A stretch of 64,000 bases of DNA from assembly GCF_040500475.1 (NCBI RefSeq), contig NZ_CP159358.1:1860001-1924000 (forward strand), in the 5' to 3' direction. This DNA comes from Bacillus sp. Bos-x628. Lineage in GTDB: Bacteria; Bacillota; Bacilli; Bacillales; Bacillaceae. This document shows, piece by piece, positions 1 to 8,509 of the stretch (positions are counted from its first letter, which is position 1; the number at the start of each line of letters is the position of its first letter). The position numbers and the translations under genes were made by a program. The notes below the pieces were generated by a model. It was not told the DNA's origin and searched no databases. It worked only from the letters and a program-made list of their open reading frames with translations.

Positions 1-2055
1 GGCTGCTAGCTGCATTCCATTTCGTGTTATTTCTCTTGGAACGATATGCAGCGTATACCCGAATAAAAGCGCGGCAAAGATTTGTTTCACCGAAGCATCG
101 AAGTGAAACGGTGCCAAGAGCGCCATTTGAAGCTGACTTGCCCCTTGATAGATTTCATCATGTAAAGCATGGACTAAATGATGTAGCTGAAGATGCTCAA
201 TCATGACGCCCTTCGGTTTTCCAGTCGTTCCTGATGTATAAATCATATAAGCTAAATCCTGCGGTAACGCCTCATCCAGCAGCTTAGGCAGCAAGCTGTC
301 ATCTGACAGAACATCCTTTTGCACCACCATTTTCTCTGTCAGATGCGGGTATCGCTCTACTAATGACTTCTCTGTTAAAATAATGGGAGCACCTGAATCT
401 TCTACAATATATTGGATACGCTCATCAGGTAATGCCGGATCAATCGGTACATAGGCCCCGCCGGCCTTTAAAATGCCGAAAATAGCAGATATCGCATCCG
501 CTGTTCGCTCCATTAAAACAGCGACAGGCACGTCACGCGAAACACCTTTCATCTGTAAATATCTTGCGATTTTTACCGCCTCTTGGTGCAGTTCGCCATA
601 TGTCCGTGTTCCATTCTCCGCTACAACGGCTAGTTGCTTTGAATAAACATCTGCGGCAACATCAAACAAGTGATGAATCGGTTTCGCTTCCGGCAGTTGA
701 AACGATTTACCTTCCGACAATTGAAGCAGATACTTTTGTTCCTTCATTGTCAGAAGAGGCAATTTCCCAATCAACTGATCAGGCTGAGAGACAGCAGCTT
801 CTAGTAAAATGGCGAGCCGCTCAAACATCAGGCTCATTTCATCTTCGCTGAACAGCTCTGTACGGTAATCAAAATCAATAGTCAATGTATCAGTATCCCA
901 GCGATCCTTTACATGAATAGAGATATCATTCATTCCGCTTCCGCTAAAAATTGGCTCTGTGATGAAAGAGATATTCTCTTTTTTCTGCCACTGCATAACC
1001 TGATATTCTATCGAAATATCAAAAAGGCGCCCTGTAAATCCCTCTCTCTCAAGCAAATCATTCATCAACAGATTGTAAGGGTATTTTTGGTGACGCAAGA
1101 CTTTCATCTGATCAGCCATGACATGTTTCACGAAGTCAATAAAAGAATGAGACGCATGGACAGTTGCCCGCATAGGAATGGTCGACACAAACATGCCAAT
1201 CATCTTTTTCTCTTTGGCATTTGTCCGGTTGCCCATAAAGGTCCCCAGTACAACATCCTCAATGCCGCTAAATCGACGTAAATATATATATACTGCGGAC
1301 AAAAACAGAGATAACATACTTACTTTTTGTTCTTCACAAAAAGCACGCAATTTCTCTTTTAAAGAATCAGGAATATCCCTAGAAAACCGTTCCGCATTTA
1401 AGCTCACATGATAACCCTGATGCTGCTTTAAAGAAGCAAATGCTGGGATATGTGCAAATTGCTTGTTCCAAAAAACTTGATCCTTTTGAAATCGTTTAGA
1501 AGATTCATAGGTTTGTTCACTCATGATGTGATCAACGAAGGAAATGTCCTCAACTTCGCAAACCTCAGCCCCATGCAGCATGTCATGATATAAATCCATC
1601 ATGCGATTACCCATCAAGATAATGGAAATACCATCGGCGATAATATGATGGGCTTTGCAGAACAGCCAGCATTCTTCTTCACTGATTTGAAAGACTGTAA
1701 ACTCAATCAGAGGACTGTCAATCATCGCCATCGGCTTGCGAATTTGTTCTTTCGCCCACGCCCTTACAGCCTCTTCACTCCAACCGTTCACAATGCGAAT
1801 CGGGCATTTCTCATATGGTTTGATATATTGAACAGGCTCCTCCTGCTCATTTTGATAAACCAGCCTTAAACGAAGAGAGTCAGTTTGGCGAATGTATTCT
1901 TGAAGAACATCAACGACCAAAGAAGGTTTTATACCTGATACTGATCTTAATCTGGCAAACCCACCTAAATTAGAAATACTTGTACCTGGATAAAACCTTT
2001 CCGTGTAGAATACTCGTTTTTGCGCATGTGTTAGCGGGTAATATACTGTATTCAT
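1..2055 (-). CDS. srfAA: Surfactin-family lipopeptide synthetase, first subunit (SrfAA type; 5' part, runs off left edge)
   Basis: First 685 residues of a nonribosomal peptide synthetase. An N-terminal condensation domain carries HHIIADG near residues 136-142, followed by an adenylation domain with YTSGTTGKPKG near 605-616. A condensation domain at the very N terminus of the first gene is the lipoinitiation arrangement of surfactin synthetases, where it joins a beta-hydroxy fatty acid to Glu1. Stretches such as FMGNRTNAKEK and EYQVMQWQK match my memory of B. subtilis SrfAA closely. Neighbours nucA, comJ, yckD and yckBA keep the B. subtilis relative order and orientation, supporting orthology. 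The product in this species group is probably pumilacidin. ATG at 2055 with GGAGG 6 nt upstream. No stop inside the window; the rest lies to the left. Confidence 0.9.
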   Translation of the reverse strand, partial: MNTVYYPLTHAQKRVFYTERFYPGTSISNLGGFARLRSVSGIKPSLVVDVLQEYIRQTDSLRLRLVYQNEQEEPVQYIKPYEKCPIRIVNGWSEEAVRAWAKEQIRKPMAMIDSPLIEFTVFQISEEECWLFCKAHHIIADGISIILMGNRMMDLYHDMLHGAEVCEVEDISFVDHIMSEQTYESSKRFQKDQVFWNKQFAHIPAFASLKQHQGYHVSLNAERFSRDIPDSLKEKLRAFCEEQKVSMLSLFLSAVYIYLRRFSGIEDVVLGTFMGNRTNAKEKKMIGMFVSTIPMRATVHASHSFIDFVKHVMADQMKVLRHQKYPYNLLMNDLLEREGFTGRLFDISIEYQVMQWQKKENISFITEPIFSGSGMNDISIHVKDRWDTDTLTIDFDYRTELFSEDEMSLMFERLAILLEAAVSQPDQLIGKLPLLTMKEQKYLLQLSEGKSFQLPEAKPIHHLFDVAADVYSKQLAVVAENGTRTYGELHQEAVKIARYLQMKGVSRDVPVAVLMERTADAISAIFGILKAGGAYVPIDPALPDERIQYIVEDSGAPIILTEKSLVERYPHLTEKMVVQKDVLSDDSLLPKLLDEALPQDLAYMIYTSGTTGKPKGVMIEHLQLHHLVHALHDEIYQGASQLQMALLAPFHFDASVKQIFAALLFGYTLHIVPREITRNGMQLAA

Positions 2056-2159
2056 TCTCATCCTCCGTCTCTTCTCTGTTTTCTCCACCAATGTGACACC
2101 CTGCATCCTCTATACCAAAAGAACCAAGTCTATTTCATTAAAATAGAAGGAAATAATGG

Positions 2160-2197
2160 AAAAAAGGAGCCCACCCCGAATAAAACGGAGGGACTCC
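2160..2197 (-). terminator. Intrinsic terminator in the srfAA leader (riboswitch expression platform)
   Basis: The arm at 2186-2197 pairs with 2166-2177 (about 11 pairs, two G-U, one mismatch) around an AU-rich loop, followed on the minus strand by six U (2165-2160). It begins seven nucleotides after the aptamer and ends about 105 nt before the srfAA start, so it should end transcripts before the coding region unless an alternative fold forms. The stem also reads as a hairpin on the plus strand. Confidence 0.8.
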
Positions 2198-2203
2198 ACT
2201 TTT

Positions 2204-2290
2204 TCATTCGGTAGCCTGCCGACCATAGCAAAGAAGCGTTTCACCTTAGGACATGGCTTTGCGTCTCTACGTTTCCATAGATTTGCCTTT
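2204..2290 (-). ncRNA. Cyclic-di-GMP-I (GEMM-I) riboswitch aptamer
   Basis: Read on the minus strand: GGCAAA, then a five-pair stem closed by a GAAA tetraloop (CTATG-GAAA-CGTAG, 2280-2267), then the invariant GACGCAAAGCC (2265-2255). A second arm carries CCTAAG and TATGG, the two halves of the 11-nt GAAA tetraloop receptor, and the element ends with GGCAGGCTACCG. Motif order, tetraloop and receptor are those of the c-di-GMP-I class. It sits between the candidate srfAA promoter and a terminator in the same orientation. Whether ligand turns the gene on or off cannot be read from sequence. Confidence 0.94.
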
Positions 2291-2328
2291 TTCTTCTTTT
2301 CTTTTAGATATTTTCTATTTACGTACAC

Positions 2329-2477
2329 TTTATATGAAATGATTGTTTTTTTCACCGAAAAATGGGTGTAAAGATTCATGCGTTTTGCCGAAAGTAGAGC
2401 ACAAGAATTTACGACATTTACCGAAAATAATTAATAATAGTTGCGTTTTGCCGAAAATAAATGAATGAATACCGCAA
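2329..2477 (-). promoter_or_regulatory. srfAA promoter region with ComA-like boxes
   Basis: A 15-mer, TGCGTTTTGCCGAAA, occurs at 2379-2393 and 2442-2456, 63 bp apart. With its flank the second copy reads TTGCGT-TTTG-CCGAAA, 10 of 12 matches to the ComA consensus TTGCGG-N4-CCGCAA. Further half sites CCGAAA or CCGCAA lie at 2355, 2421 and 2472. A -10 like TATAAA (2334-2329) lies downstream without a good -35, as expected for an activator-dependent promoter. ComA control of srfA is known in B. subtilis; here it is inferred. Confidence 0.6.
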
Positions 2478-2612
2478 AGATGTCATGTTTTTCCTTGATT
2501 TTCTTTATGATCCCCATGAATGTAGGAGAGAAGCTCCTTTTATCCCTCCCATTTCCTTAAATCTTAAGTACTATATTTCTTAAAGTATTGAGTATTTTTA
2601 ACATGAGCATGA

Positions 2613-2646
2613 CAAAAAAAAGAGCTGCTTTTTAAAACAGCAGCTC
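2613..2646 (-). terminator. Terminator of the hydantoinase/ABC operon
   Basis: GAGCTGCT (2622-2629) and AGCAGCTC (2639-2646) form a perfect 8-bp stem; the A-run at 2614-2621 becomes a U tract on the minus strand. It follows the last permease gene by about 20 nt. Confidence 0.85.
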
Positions 2647-2664
2647 CTTGTTTCTTCATTATAT

Positions 2665-3468
2665 TTACATAACCTTAGACAAACCGATCGTTTTCTCAAT
2701 GATCAGTAGCGCAATGATAGAAATGATGATAAAGATGACTGATATCGCATTGACACTCGGATCAAAAGTCTGCTCAATATAATTAAAGGTTCTCACTGGA
2801 ATTGTAATGGTTTGTGGAGATGACACAAACAAACTAATGGAGATTTCACCAAATGACGTGACGGCCGAAAACACTCCGCCTGCAATAATCCCAGGCTTAA
2901 TTAAAGGTAGCGTAACTCGAAAGAACGTGCGAATGGGTCCAGCACCAAGATTCATTGAAGCCAATTCAAGCCGTGGATCAAGATTGGATACACTGACCCC
3001 CACCGTTCGGACAACATACGGAAAACCTATAATGATATGACCAATGACAAGCGCCCATATCGACCCTGTAACACCCATTGCCGTAAACAGGTAGAGCATC
3101 GCAATTCCTAAAACCACCTGTGGAATCATTAAAGGTGACAAAATAAAAGCCTGAATGGCTTCCTTTCCCTTAAAGGAAAGCCTAGCCAAAGCATACGAAG
3201 CCATCGTTCCTAGTAAAACAGTAAGAGGTGTGACGATCAAAAGCAGAATGACACTGATACGCAAAGACTCCATCCATTCAGGGTTTGACACCACCGCATG
3301 AAACCAGCGCACTGATAGCGAAGTGGGCGGGAATTCAGGAAAAGCATTTGGACTAAAAGCAGAAAGGACAATGACAAGAACAGGTATTGTTAAAAACAGA
3401 TAAACCAATAATCCAGCAGTCCAAATCAAGATCGAGAGCAAGCGATTGCCTATTGACTGTTTACGCAT
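2665..3468 (-). CDS. ABC transporter permease, PotC-like
   Basis: A 267-residue integral membrane protein of about six helices with the binding-protein-dependent permease (BPD_transp_1) layout of the spermidine/putrescine family. An EAA-type loop lies around residues 160-180 (ELASMNLGAGPIRTFFRVTLP). It should form the transmembrane channel with the adjoining PotB-like permease. Its start overlaps the end of that gene by 8 bp, with GGGAGG upstream. It is the last gene of a six-gene operon that begins with hydantoinase-like subunits, so the imported compound is more likely a hydantoin, lactam or related small molecule than a polyamine; that is inference from context. Confidence 0.88.
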   Translation of the reverse strand: MRKQSIGNRLLSILIWTAGLLVYLFLTIPVLVIVLSAFSPNAFPEFPPTSLSVRWFHAVVSNPEWMESLRISVILLLIVTPLTVLLGTMASYALARLSFKGKEAIQAFILSPLMIPQVVLGIAMLYLFTAMGVTGSIWALVIGHIIIGFPYVVRTVGVSVSNLDPRLELASMNLGAGPIRTFFRVTLPLIKPGIIAGGVFSAVTSFGEISISLFVSSPQTITIPVRTFNYIEQTFDPSVNAISVIFIIISIIALLIIEKTIGLSKVM

Positions 3469-4330
3469 GCATTCTCGCCTCCCAACGCTTTAACAGATAG
3501 CTTAATAGACTGACCACCGCTAACACACAAACTAGTAAAGTAAATGACATCGCTGCAGCAAGCGGTAAGTTATACACCTGCATGACCTGCTGGTAAATAG
3601 AAAGCGGCAGGAGCGGCTGCATTCGTCCACCTACTAAAAGCGGGGTAATATAGCTCCCTGCCGCCAGTGAAAAGACAATAATGGCTCCAGTAATCATTCC
3701 CGGAATCGTGAGCGGTAATGTCACATGAAAAAAGGTCCGCATACGTCCAGCACCAAGACTCATAGATGCCTGCCTTAAATGAAGATCCATATCTGTTAAA
3801 CTCGTCGCAATAGGGAGCACTGCAAACGGCAGCATAACCTGTACATAAGCAATAATGACCGCATTCATATTCCACAGCATAGATAATGGTTGCTCAATTA
3901 CATGCAAATCTATTAGTATGTCATTAATCAGACCATTTTGCGAGAGAAGGACTATCCACGCAAAAGTTCGAATGACAACACTTGTAAGCAAAGGCGAAAC
4001 AAGTAAGATATAAAAAAATGCCCGTAATTGTCGATTGGGAGCCTTTACTAGCACATACGCTGCAGGATAAGCCATCAATAAACAAATGACCGTTGTCTGA
4101 AGTGCAACCCATACTGTACTTCCAATCGCCTTCACATAAGCGTCTGTAGAGAACACATGCATATATTGAGCAAGGCTATATGTTTGTAATGTATTCATCA
4201 TCGAATCGACATCTCGAAAACTGACGACAAACATCATAACGAGTGGGGCAAGAAGAAACACGACGAGAAACAAAAACGCTGGCAGCAGCATAAACCAGTG
4301 AAACCGTTGATTCTTTTTTCTGATTCGCAT
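3461..4330 (-). CDS. ABC transporter permease, PotB-like
   Basis: A 289-residue permease with a cytoplasmic N terminus, about six membrane segments and an EAA loop (RQASMSLGAGRMRTFFHVTLP). It is the partner of the next permease in the polyamine/opine/phosphonate importer family. Start and upstream stop overlap in a TAATG arrangement with the ATPase gene, and AAGGTG lies nine bases before the ATG. Tight overlaps on both sides indicate translational coupling in one mRNA. Substrate not determinable from sequence. Confidence 0.88.
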   Translation of the reverse strand: MRIRKKNQRFHWFMLLPAFLFLVVFLLAPLVMMFVVSFRDVDSMMNTLQTYSLAQYMHVFSTDAYVKAIGSTVWVALQTTVICLLMAYPAAYVLVKAPNRQLRAFFYILLVSPLLTSVVIRTFAWIVLLSQNGLINDILIDLHVIEQPLSMLWNMNAVIIAYVQVMLPFAVLPIATSLTDMDLHLRQASMSLGAGRMRTFFHVTLPLTIPGMITGAIIVFSLAAGSYITPLLVGGRMQPLLPLSIYQQVMQVYNLPLAAAMSFTLLVCVLAVVSLLSYLLKRWEARMHA

Positions 4331-5427
4331 TATATATGCACCTTCGAATCTAAGAAAACTAAATCCTCAGGCTGCCAATTGATATGGACCGTTTCTCCAA
4401 TCGTTGGCAGTTGTGGAAAGGCTGAATCTGATGCATGCACAATGATTTCACCAATCTCAAGTTCTACCACTAAACGTAATGAATGACCGATATAACTCAC
4501 ATCTGCTAAAACACCTGTGACATGATTTGGTCGATCACCCTCTTGCGCTAATGACACTTCAATTCTCTCAGGACGCAACATGAGTAGATGCTTCTTTTGC
4601 TCTCCCTCCGCTTCATGTGCAGCAACCTGTAACTGAACATGTTGCCCGTTTGATTGTTTTAAATGTGGAACAGTCAATGTGGAACGAATCTCATCATATT
4701 CCGCTTCAAATAAATTAACTTGCCCAATAAATTCAGCGACAAATCGATTTTTCGGCTGACGATACACCTCTAAAGGCGTCCCAATTTGCTGAATTTGACC
4801 CTCTCCCAGAATCCCAATACGGTCCGAAAGACTTAATGCTTCTTCTTGATCGTGCGTTACGAGTATTGTTGTAATACCGACATTCCTTTGGATATTCCGA
4901 AGTTCAGTTTGCATATTTTTTCTTAGCTTTGCATCTAGATTACTAAGCGGTTCATCAAGGAGGAGGACCGCCGGCTGTGTAGCAAGTGCTCTTGCAATTG
5001 CCACCCGCTGCTGCTGACCGCCACTTAGCTGGTGTGGCATACGTTTCGCATATGTCTCTAATTGAACAAGGGACAAACTCTCCTTCACCTTTTTCTCTAT
5101 TTCTGCTTTCTTCTTTTTTTGAACCTTCAAGCCGTAAGCCACATTATCAAATACTGTAAGATGCGGAAAGAGTGCATAGCTTTGAAACACCATACCGGTT
5201 TTTCTTTGATAAGGAGGGAATGTCGTCACATCCTGATCCCCAATATAGACATTTCCTTTTGTAGGTTCTAAAAAGCCGCCAATAATGTTTAGTAAAGTGG
5301 ATTTCCCGCACCCGCTAGGACCAAGAAGGGAGAAAAATTCCCCCTCATTTACAGTGAGACTGATATCGTCAAGAGCAATTTGCTCGCCGAAATGCTGGCT
5401 AATGTGTTCTAAATTGATTCCGCTCAT
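4330..5427 (-). CDS. ABC transporter ATP-binding protein, PotA-like
   Basis: A 365-residue ATPase energising the importer. Visible motifs: Walker A GPSGCGKST, signature LSGGQQQR, Walker B LLLDEP, switch histidine in VTHD, and a C-terminal TOBE-like regulatory region of about 120 residues, typical of PotA/FbpC ATPases. I place the start at the internal ATG (MSGINLEH) because AGGTGAT lies just upstream and this leaves an 8-bp gap to the lipoprotein gene; the longer frame would run 43 bp into that gene. Belongs to the operon 10568-2665. Confidence 0.9.
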   Translation of the reverse strand: MSGINLEHISQHFGEQIALDDISLTVNEGEFFSLLGPSGCGKSTLLNIIGGFLEPTKGNVYIGDQDVTTFPPYQRKTGMVFQSYALFPHLTVFDNVAYGLKVQKKKKAEIEKKVKESLSLVQLETYAKRMPHQLSGGQQQRVAIARALATQPAVLLLDEPLSNLDAKLRKNMQTELRNIQRNVGITTILVTHDQEEALSLSDRIGILGEGQIQQIGTPLEVYRQPKNRFVAEFIGQVNLFEAEYDEIRSTLTVPHLKQSNGQHVQLQVAAHEAEGEQKKHLLMLRPERIEVSLAQEGDRPNHVTGVLADVSYIGHSLRLVVELEIGEIIVHASDSAFPQLPTIGETVHINWQPEDLVFLDSKVHI

Positions 5428-5435
5428 GCAATCAC

Positions 5436-6521
5436 CTATTTTCCTCCGCCTAATACTTCGTTCCAACGATTTGTCCAATTGCCCAGCTCTGATGTAGCTG
5501 TCTCATAATCTACCCAAGTAAGCTTGTTATAATAATTCTCTCCAACCTTCACTTTGCCCTTAATCTTGTCATTGTATTTCACGTCTGAATTTGACATACC
5601 ATAATAAGATTTTTCTGAGAAAGCCTCCTGAGCTTCTTTTCCACTTAAATAGTTTAATAGCTGGTAAGCAGCATCTTCATGCTGACTTCCTTTCGTTAAT
5701 GCCCAGCTTGCAACCGCCGCAACCGCACCTTCCTTTGGATATGAGAAACCGATATCCATCCCTTCCTCTTCAAGCGCAAATGCACGTCCATCCCAATATG
5801 GGACTGCAACAACGTCACCACGCTCTAGTAAAGTTTGAATGGATCCTGGATTATCAGGAAAAGCCGCCACATGTCCCTTTAATTGCGCTAGGCTCTTAAA
5901 TGCTTTATCAACATCCTTAGGATTTGATTCTGTCCCCCCTTGAGCGTGAACAAGCGCAGAGAAAAATTGCAGTCCGGCTGAATAGGTTGGAGAAGACATC
6001 GCAATCTTCCCTTTTAACTCGCTGCTCCATAGATCCGTCCAGCTATTTGGTTCCTGTTTGACAAGATCTTTTCTATAAGCAATCCCTAGCTGCCCCATAC
6101 TAAAACCTGCTGCATATTGCTTCCCATCAACAGTGAGTTTCTTTTGAACAGAGCGATAAAGCTTTTTCACATTAGGTGCTTTCTCTTCATCAATAGGTTC
6201 AAGGACATTTGCTGCGATTCCTCTTTGAATGGTATCAGGCTGTAAGATGAGCAAATCATACGGCGGATTTTTACCGTTTGACGCTTTTAATTTCGTGAAC
6301 CATTCCGAATCTGCACCGGAGACAGTTTGAACTTTGATTCCAGTGTCTTTTTCAAACTTTTTAAGAATCGGTTTTATGTTCTTTTCCCAATCACCGCCGT
6401 ATACGCCAACGATGACGGTCTGCTGCTGTTTATTTTGATCCTGTCCATTACCACCGCAGGCAGTCAGCAAAAATACCATTGATAGAACTCCTGCAAAAAT
6501 GACTGTTACCCTTCTTATCAT
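5436..6521 (-). CDS. ABC transporter substrate-binding lipoprotein, PotD-like
   Basis: A 361-residue extracellular solute-binding protein of the spermidine/putrescine type (SBP_bac_8-like). The signal peptide ends in a lipobox, LTACGG, with the lipidated Cys near residue 22. The start overlaps the stop of the hydantoinase B gene in an ATGA arrangement. It should capture the ligand at the membrane outer face and pass it to the two permeases. Coupling to hydantoinase subunits suggests a cyclic amide, ureide or lactam ligand; that is inference. Confidence 0.88.
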   Translation of the reverse strand: MIRRVTVIFAGVLSMVFLLTACGGNGQDQNKQQQTVIVGVYGGDWEKNIKPILKKFEKDTGIKVQTVSGADSEWFTKLKASNGKNPPYDLLILQPDTIQRGIAANVLEPIDEEKAPNVKKLYRSVQKKLTVDGKQYAAGFSMGQLGIAYRKDLVKQEPNSWTDLWSSELKGKIAMSSPTYSAGLQFFSALVHAQGGTESNPKDVDKAFKSLAQLKGHVAAFPDNPGSIQTLLERGDVVAVPYWDGRAFALEEEGMDIGFSYPKEGAVAAVASWALTKGSQHEDAAYQLLNYLSGKEAQEAFSEKSYYGMSNSDVKYNDKIKGKVKVGENYYNKLTWVDYETATSELGNWTNRWNEVLGGGK

Positions 6522-8509
6522 GATTCATTTCCCCCTTTTTGTTGACTTATTTGACGAAGTGCTTGAATTACATCTGTCTTCGTTAACGGTTCATTTCTAT
6601 TACTGAAATGTGCATGAACTTTGTGTTTATAGTGCGTACGTTCATTTGCTGGATATGTACGAAGAAGAATGGCCAATTCACTGCTTGCTTCGTCTGTCCA
6701 TACTTTCTCATAAGCCGCTCTTTGTTCTCCAAAATCCCAAAAGACATCAGAAGATGCAGAAGCATGAACATTTTCTCGGAGCTCACTTGTTTTTTGGTCA
6801 TCGACCTTCCATTCATTGTTTGCCTTATAGACTTTGACACCATACTCTTGTAGAGCTCTTTCTTTACTTAATAGACCTGCTTCTACTTCCTGAAGAACTT
6901 TTTCTTTTTTCCTAGTGAATGGATTTCCCCATCCTCCTCCACTTGGAGATGTCAATTGAACGATATCCCCTTTTTCAAGACGCAGGACGTCAATTTTCGG
7001 CTGGTCTATTTCTTCCCCATCTTGTGTGACGAGCTTTACCTTACCAACTGTTCCTGCTCGACCGCCCATTAAACCCCAAGGTTGGAATTTCATCCGTTCC
7101 ATTCCTCGTGCTGTCACCATGGATTCTGGTTTTAGCATTTCAAATTCCAAACCAATGGCATGTCCACCTCTATTTTCCCCCGCACCTCCAGTGTCAGGTA
7201 AAATTTCATATCTATGAACATGAATATCAATGTGCTGTTCCAAACTTTCAATTGGTGTATTCTTTAAGAATCCTGATGCATGATCAATACCGTCAACTCC
7301 ATCAGCACCTTTTTGAGCACCACCACCTCCGCCTAACGGTTCGACAACGGACATTTTTCTCCCACCTGTTTGATCATCAAAAACAGAGAGAACGACAATG
7401 GCTGATTGACCTGCACCAGCTGCTGGAACAGCCTCGGGCAATCGTTTACCAATTGCACCAAGCACAACATTGTACAATCTCATCGTAATAGCATGCCTGA
7501 TACCAACAGACGCTGGATATTCCGGATGCACAAGCGTCCCTTTGGGGGAAATAACTTCTATCGGATAAGTTATACCACCATTGATCGGTATAAATGGATC
7601 TTTACTAATGATGTAATTAATCAGCCCTTGATATAGGAAGGAATGTTTCTGACCGTTGGTGACAAGATTAAATGCTGTCTTTACTTGTGGATCACACTCA
7701 GAAAAATCCAGCGTCAATTGTTTTCCTCTGACAGTTAGTGTGACTTTTAATCGAATAGGGACGTCTGAAATCATATCATCATCCAAATAGTCAGCGAATT
7801 CACTTGTTCCATCAGGAATTGCTTCAATCACCCTCCCTGCACGATCTTCTGCTTGCTTCAGCAAATCAAACATTCCTTGCTTTACTTCATCTTTTCCAAA
7901 TTTCTCAATCATTTCTTTTAAACGAATATCCGCTGTATGAACGGCTGCTATCATGGCATTGATATCGCCATCATTTAGATGACTTGCCCGGCTATTGGCT
8001 CTTAAAAAAGATCGAACCACTTGATTCTCTTTCCCTGCTTCATAAATTTTGACGGGCGGGATTCTTAATCCTTCTTGATGAATATCGGTAGCAGTTGGTG
8101 AAATGCTTGAAGGCACAAGTCCCCCAACATCACTTACATGTACGAAAGACCAAGCATAGCTAATGATTTCATCCTCTACAAAAATTGGTTTAATGATATG
8201 GACATCTGGAAGGTGAGTAGCTAAACCATCTGTCGTGTAAGGATCATTTGTGATAATCATATCTCCATCCTGCAGAGGACCGCTTTCTTCAACGGCCTTT
8301 TTTATATTAAGTCCTAAAAAGATTGTCACACCGACAGTCTTCGGATAAACAAAGAAATCTCCAGATGGTGTTGCTAATGCTGTCGCAAAATCAGCAGATT
8401 CTTTTACAAAGGTTGTAAATGACGTCCGTTCGATGACATGCCCCATACCAGATGCAATGGCATTAAAATAACTACGCATCATCTCAAGCTTTGCTGGATC
8501 GGTTTTCAT
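6518..8509 (-). CDS. Hydantoinase B / oxoprolinase-type subunit
   Basis: A 663-residue protein of the hydantoinase B/oxoprolinase family (HyuB, C-terminal half of 5-oxoprolinase). Gly-rich segments such as EPLGGGGGAQKGADG and a conserved C-terminal LTSPSGGGWGNP region are typical. With the A subunit it would hydrolyse a cyclic amide in an ATP-dependent way (N-methylhydantoin, 5-oxoproline or similar), or act as a carboxylase of the acetophenone/acetone carboxylase branch. Its start overlaps the A-subunit gene by 26 bp. The exact substrate is unknown; the ABC importer downstream suggests it is taken up from outside. Confidence 0.9.
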   Translation of the reverse strand: MKTDPAKLEMMRSYFNAIASGMGHVIERTSFTTFVKESADFATALATPSGDFFVYPKTVGVTIFLGLNIKKAVEESGPLQDGDMIITNDPYTTDGLATHLPDVHIIKPIFVEDEIISYAWSFVHVSDVGGLVPSSISPTATDIHQEGLRIPPVKIYEAGKENQVVRSFLRANSRASHLNDGDINAMIAAVHTADIRLKEMIEKFGKDEVKQGMFDLLKQAEDRAGRVIEAIPDGTSEFADYLDDDMISDVPIRLKVTLTVRGKQLTLDFSECDPQVKTAFNLVTNGQKHSFLYQGLINYIISKDPFIPINGGITYPIEVISPKGTLVHPEYPASVGIRHAITMRLYNVVLGAIGKRLPEAVPAAGAGQSAIVVLSVFDDQTGGRKMSVVEPLGGGGGAQKGADGVDGIDHASGFLKNTPIESLEQHIDIHVHRYEILPDTGGAGENRGGHAIGLEFEMLKPESMVTARGMERMKFQPWGLMGGRAGTVGKVKLVTQDGEEIDQPKIDVLRLEKGDIVQLTSPSGGGWGNPFTRKKEKVLQEVEAGLLSKERALQEYGVKVYKANNEWKVDDQKTSELRENVHASASSDVFWDFGEQRAAYEKVWTDEASSELAILLRTYPANERTHYKHKVHAHFSNRNEPLTKTDVIQALRQISQQKGGNES

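Noticed and set aside
2110-2379. 89-codon minus-strand frame in the srfAA leader
   Set aside because: It covers the riboswitch and terminator; composition is biased (poly-Lys) and there is no RBS.
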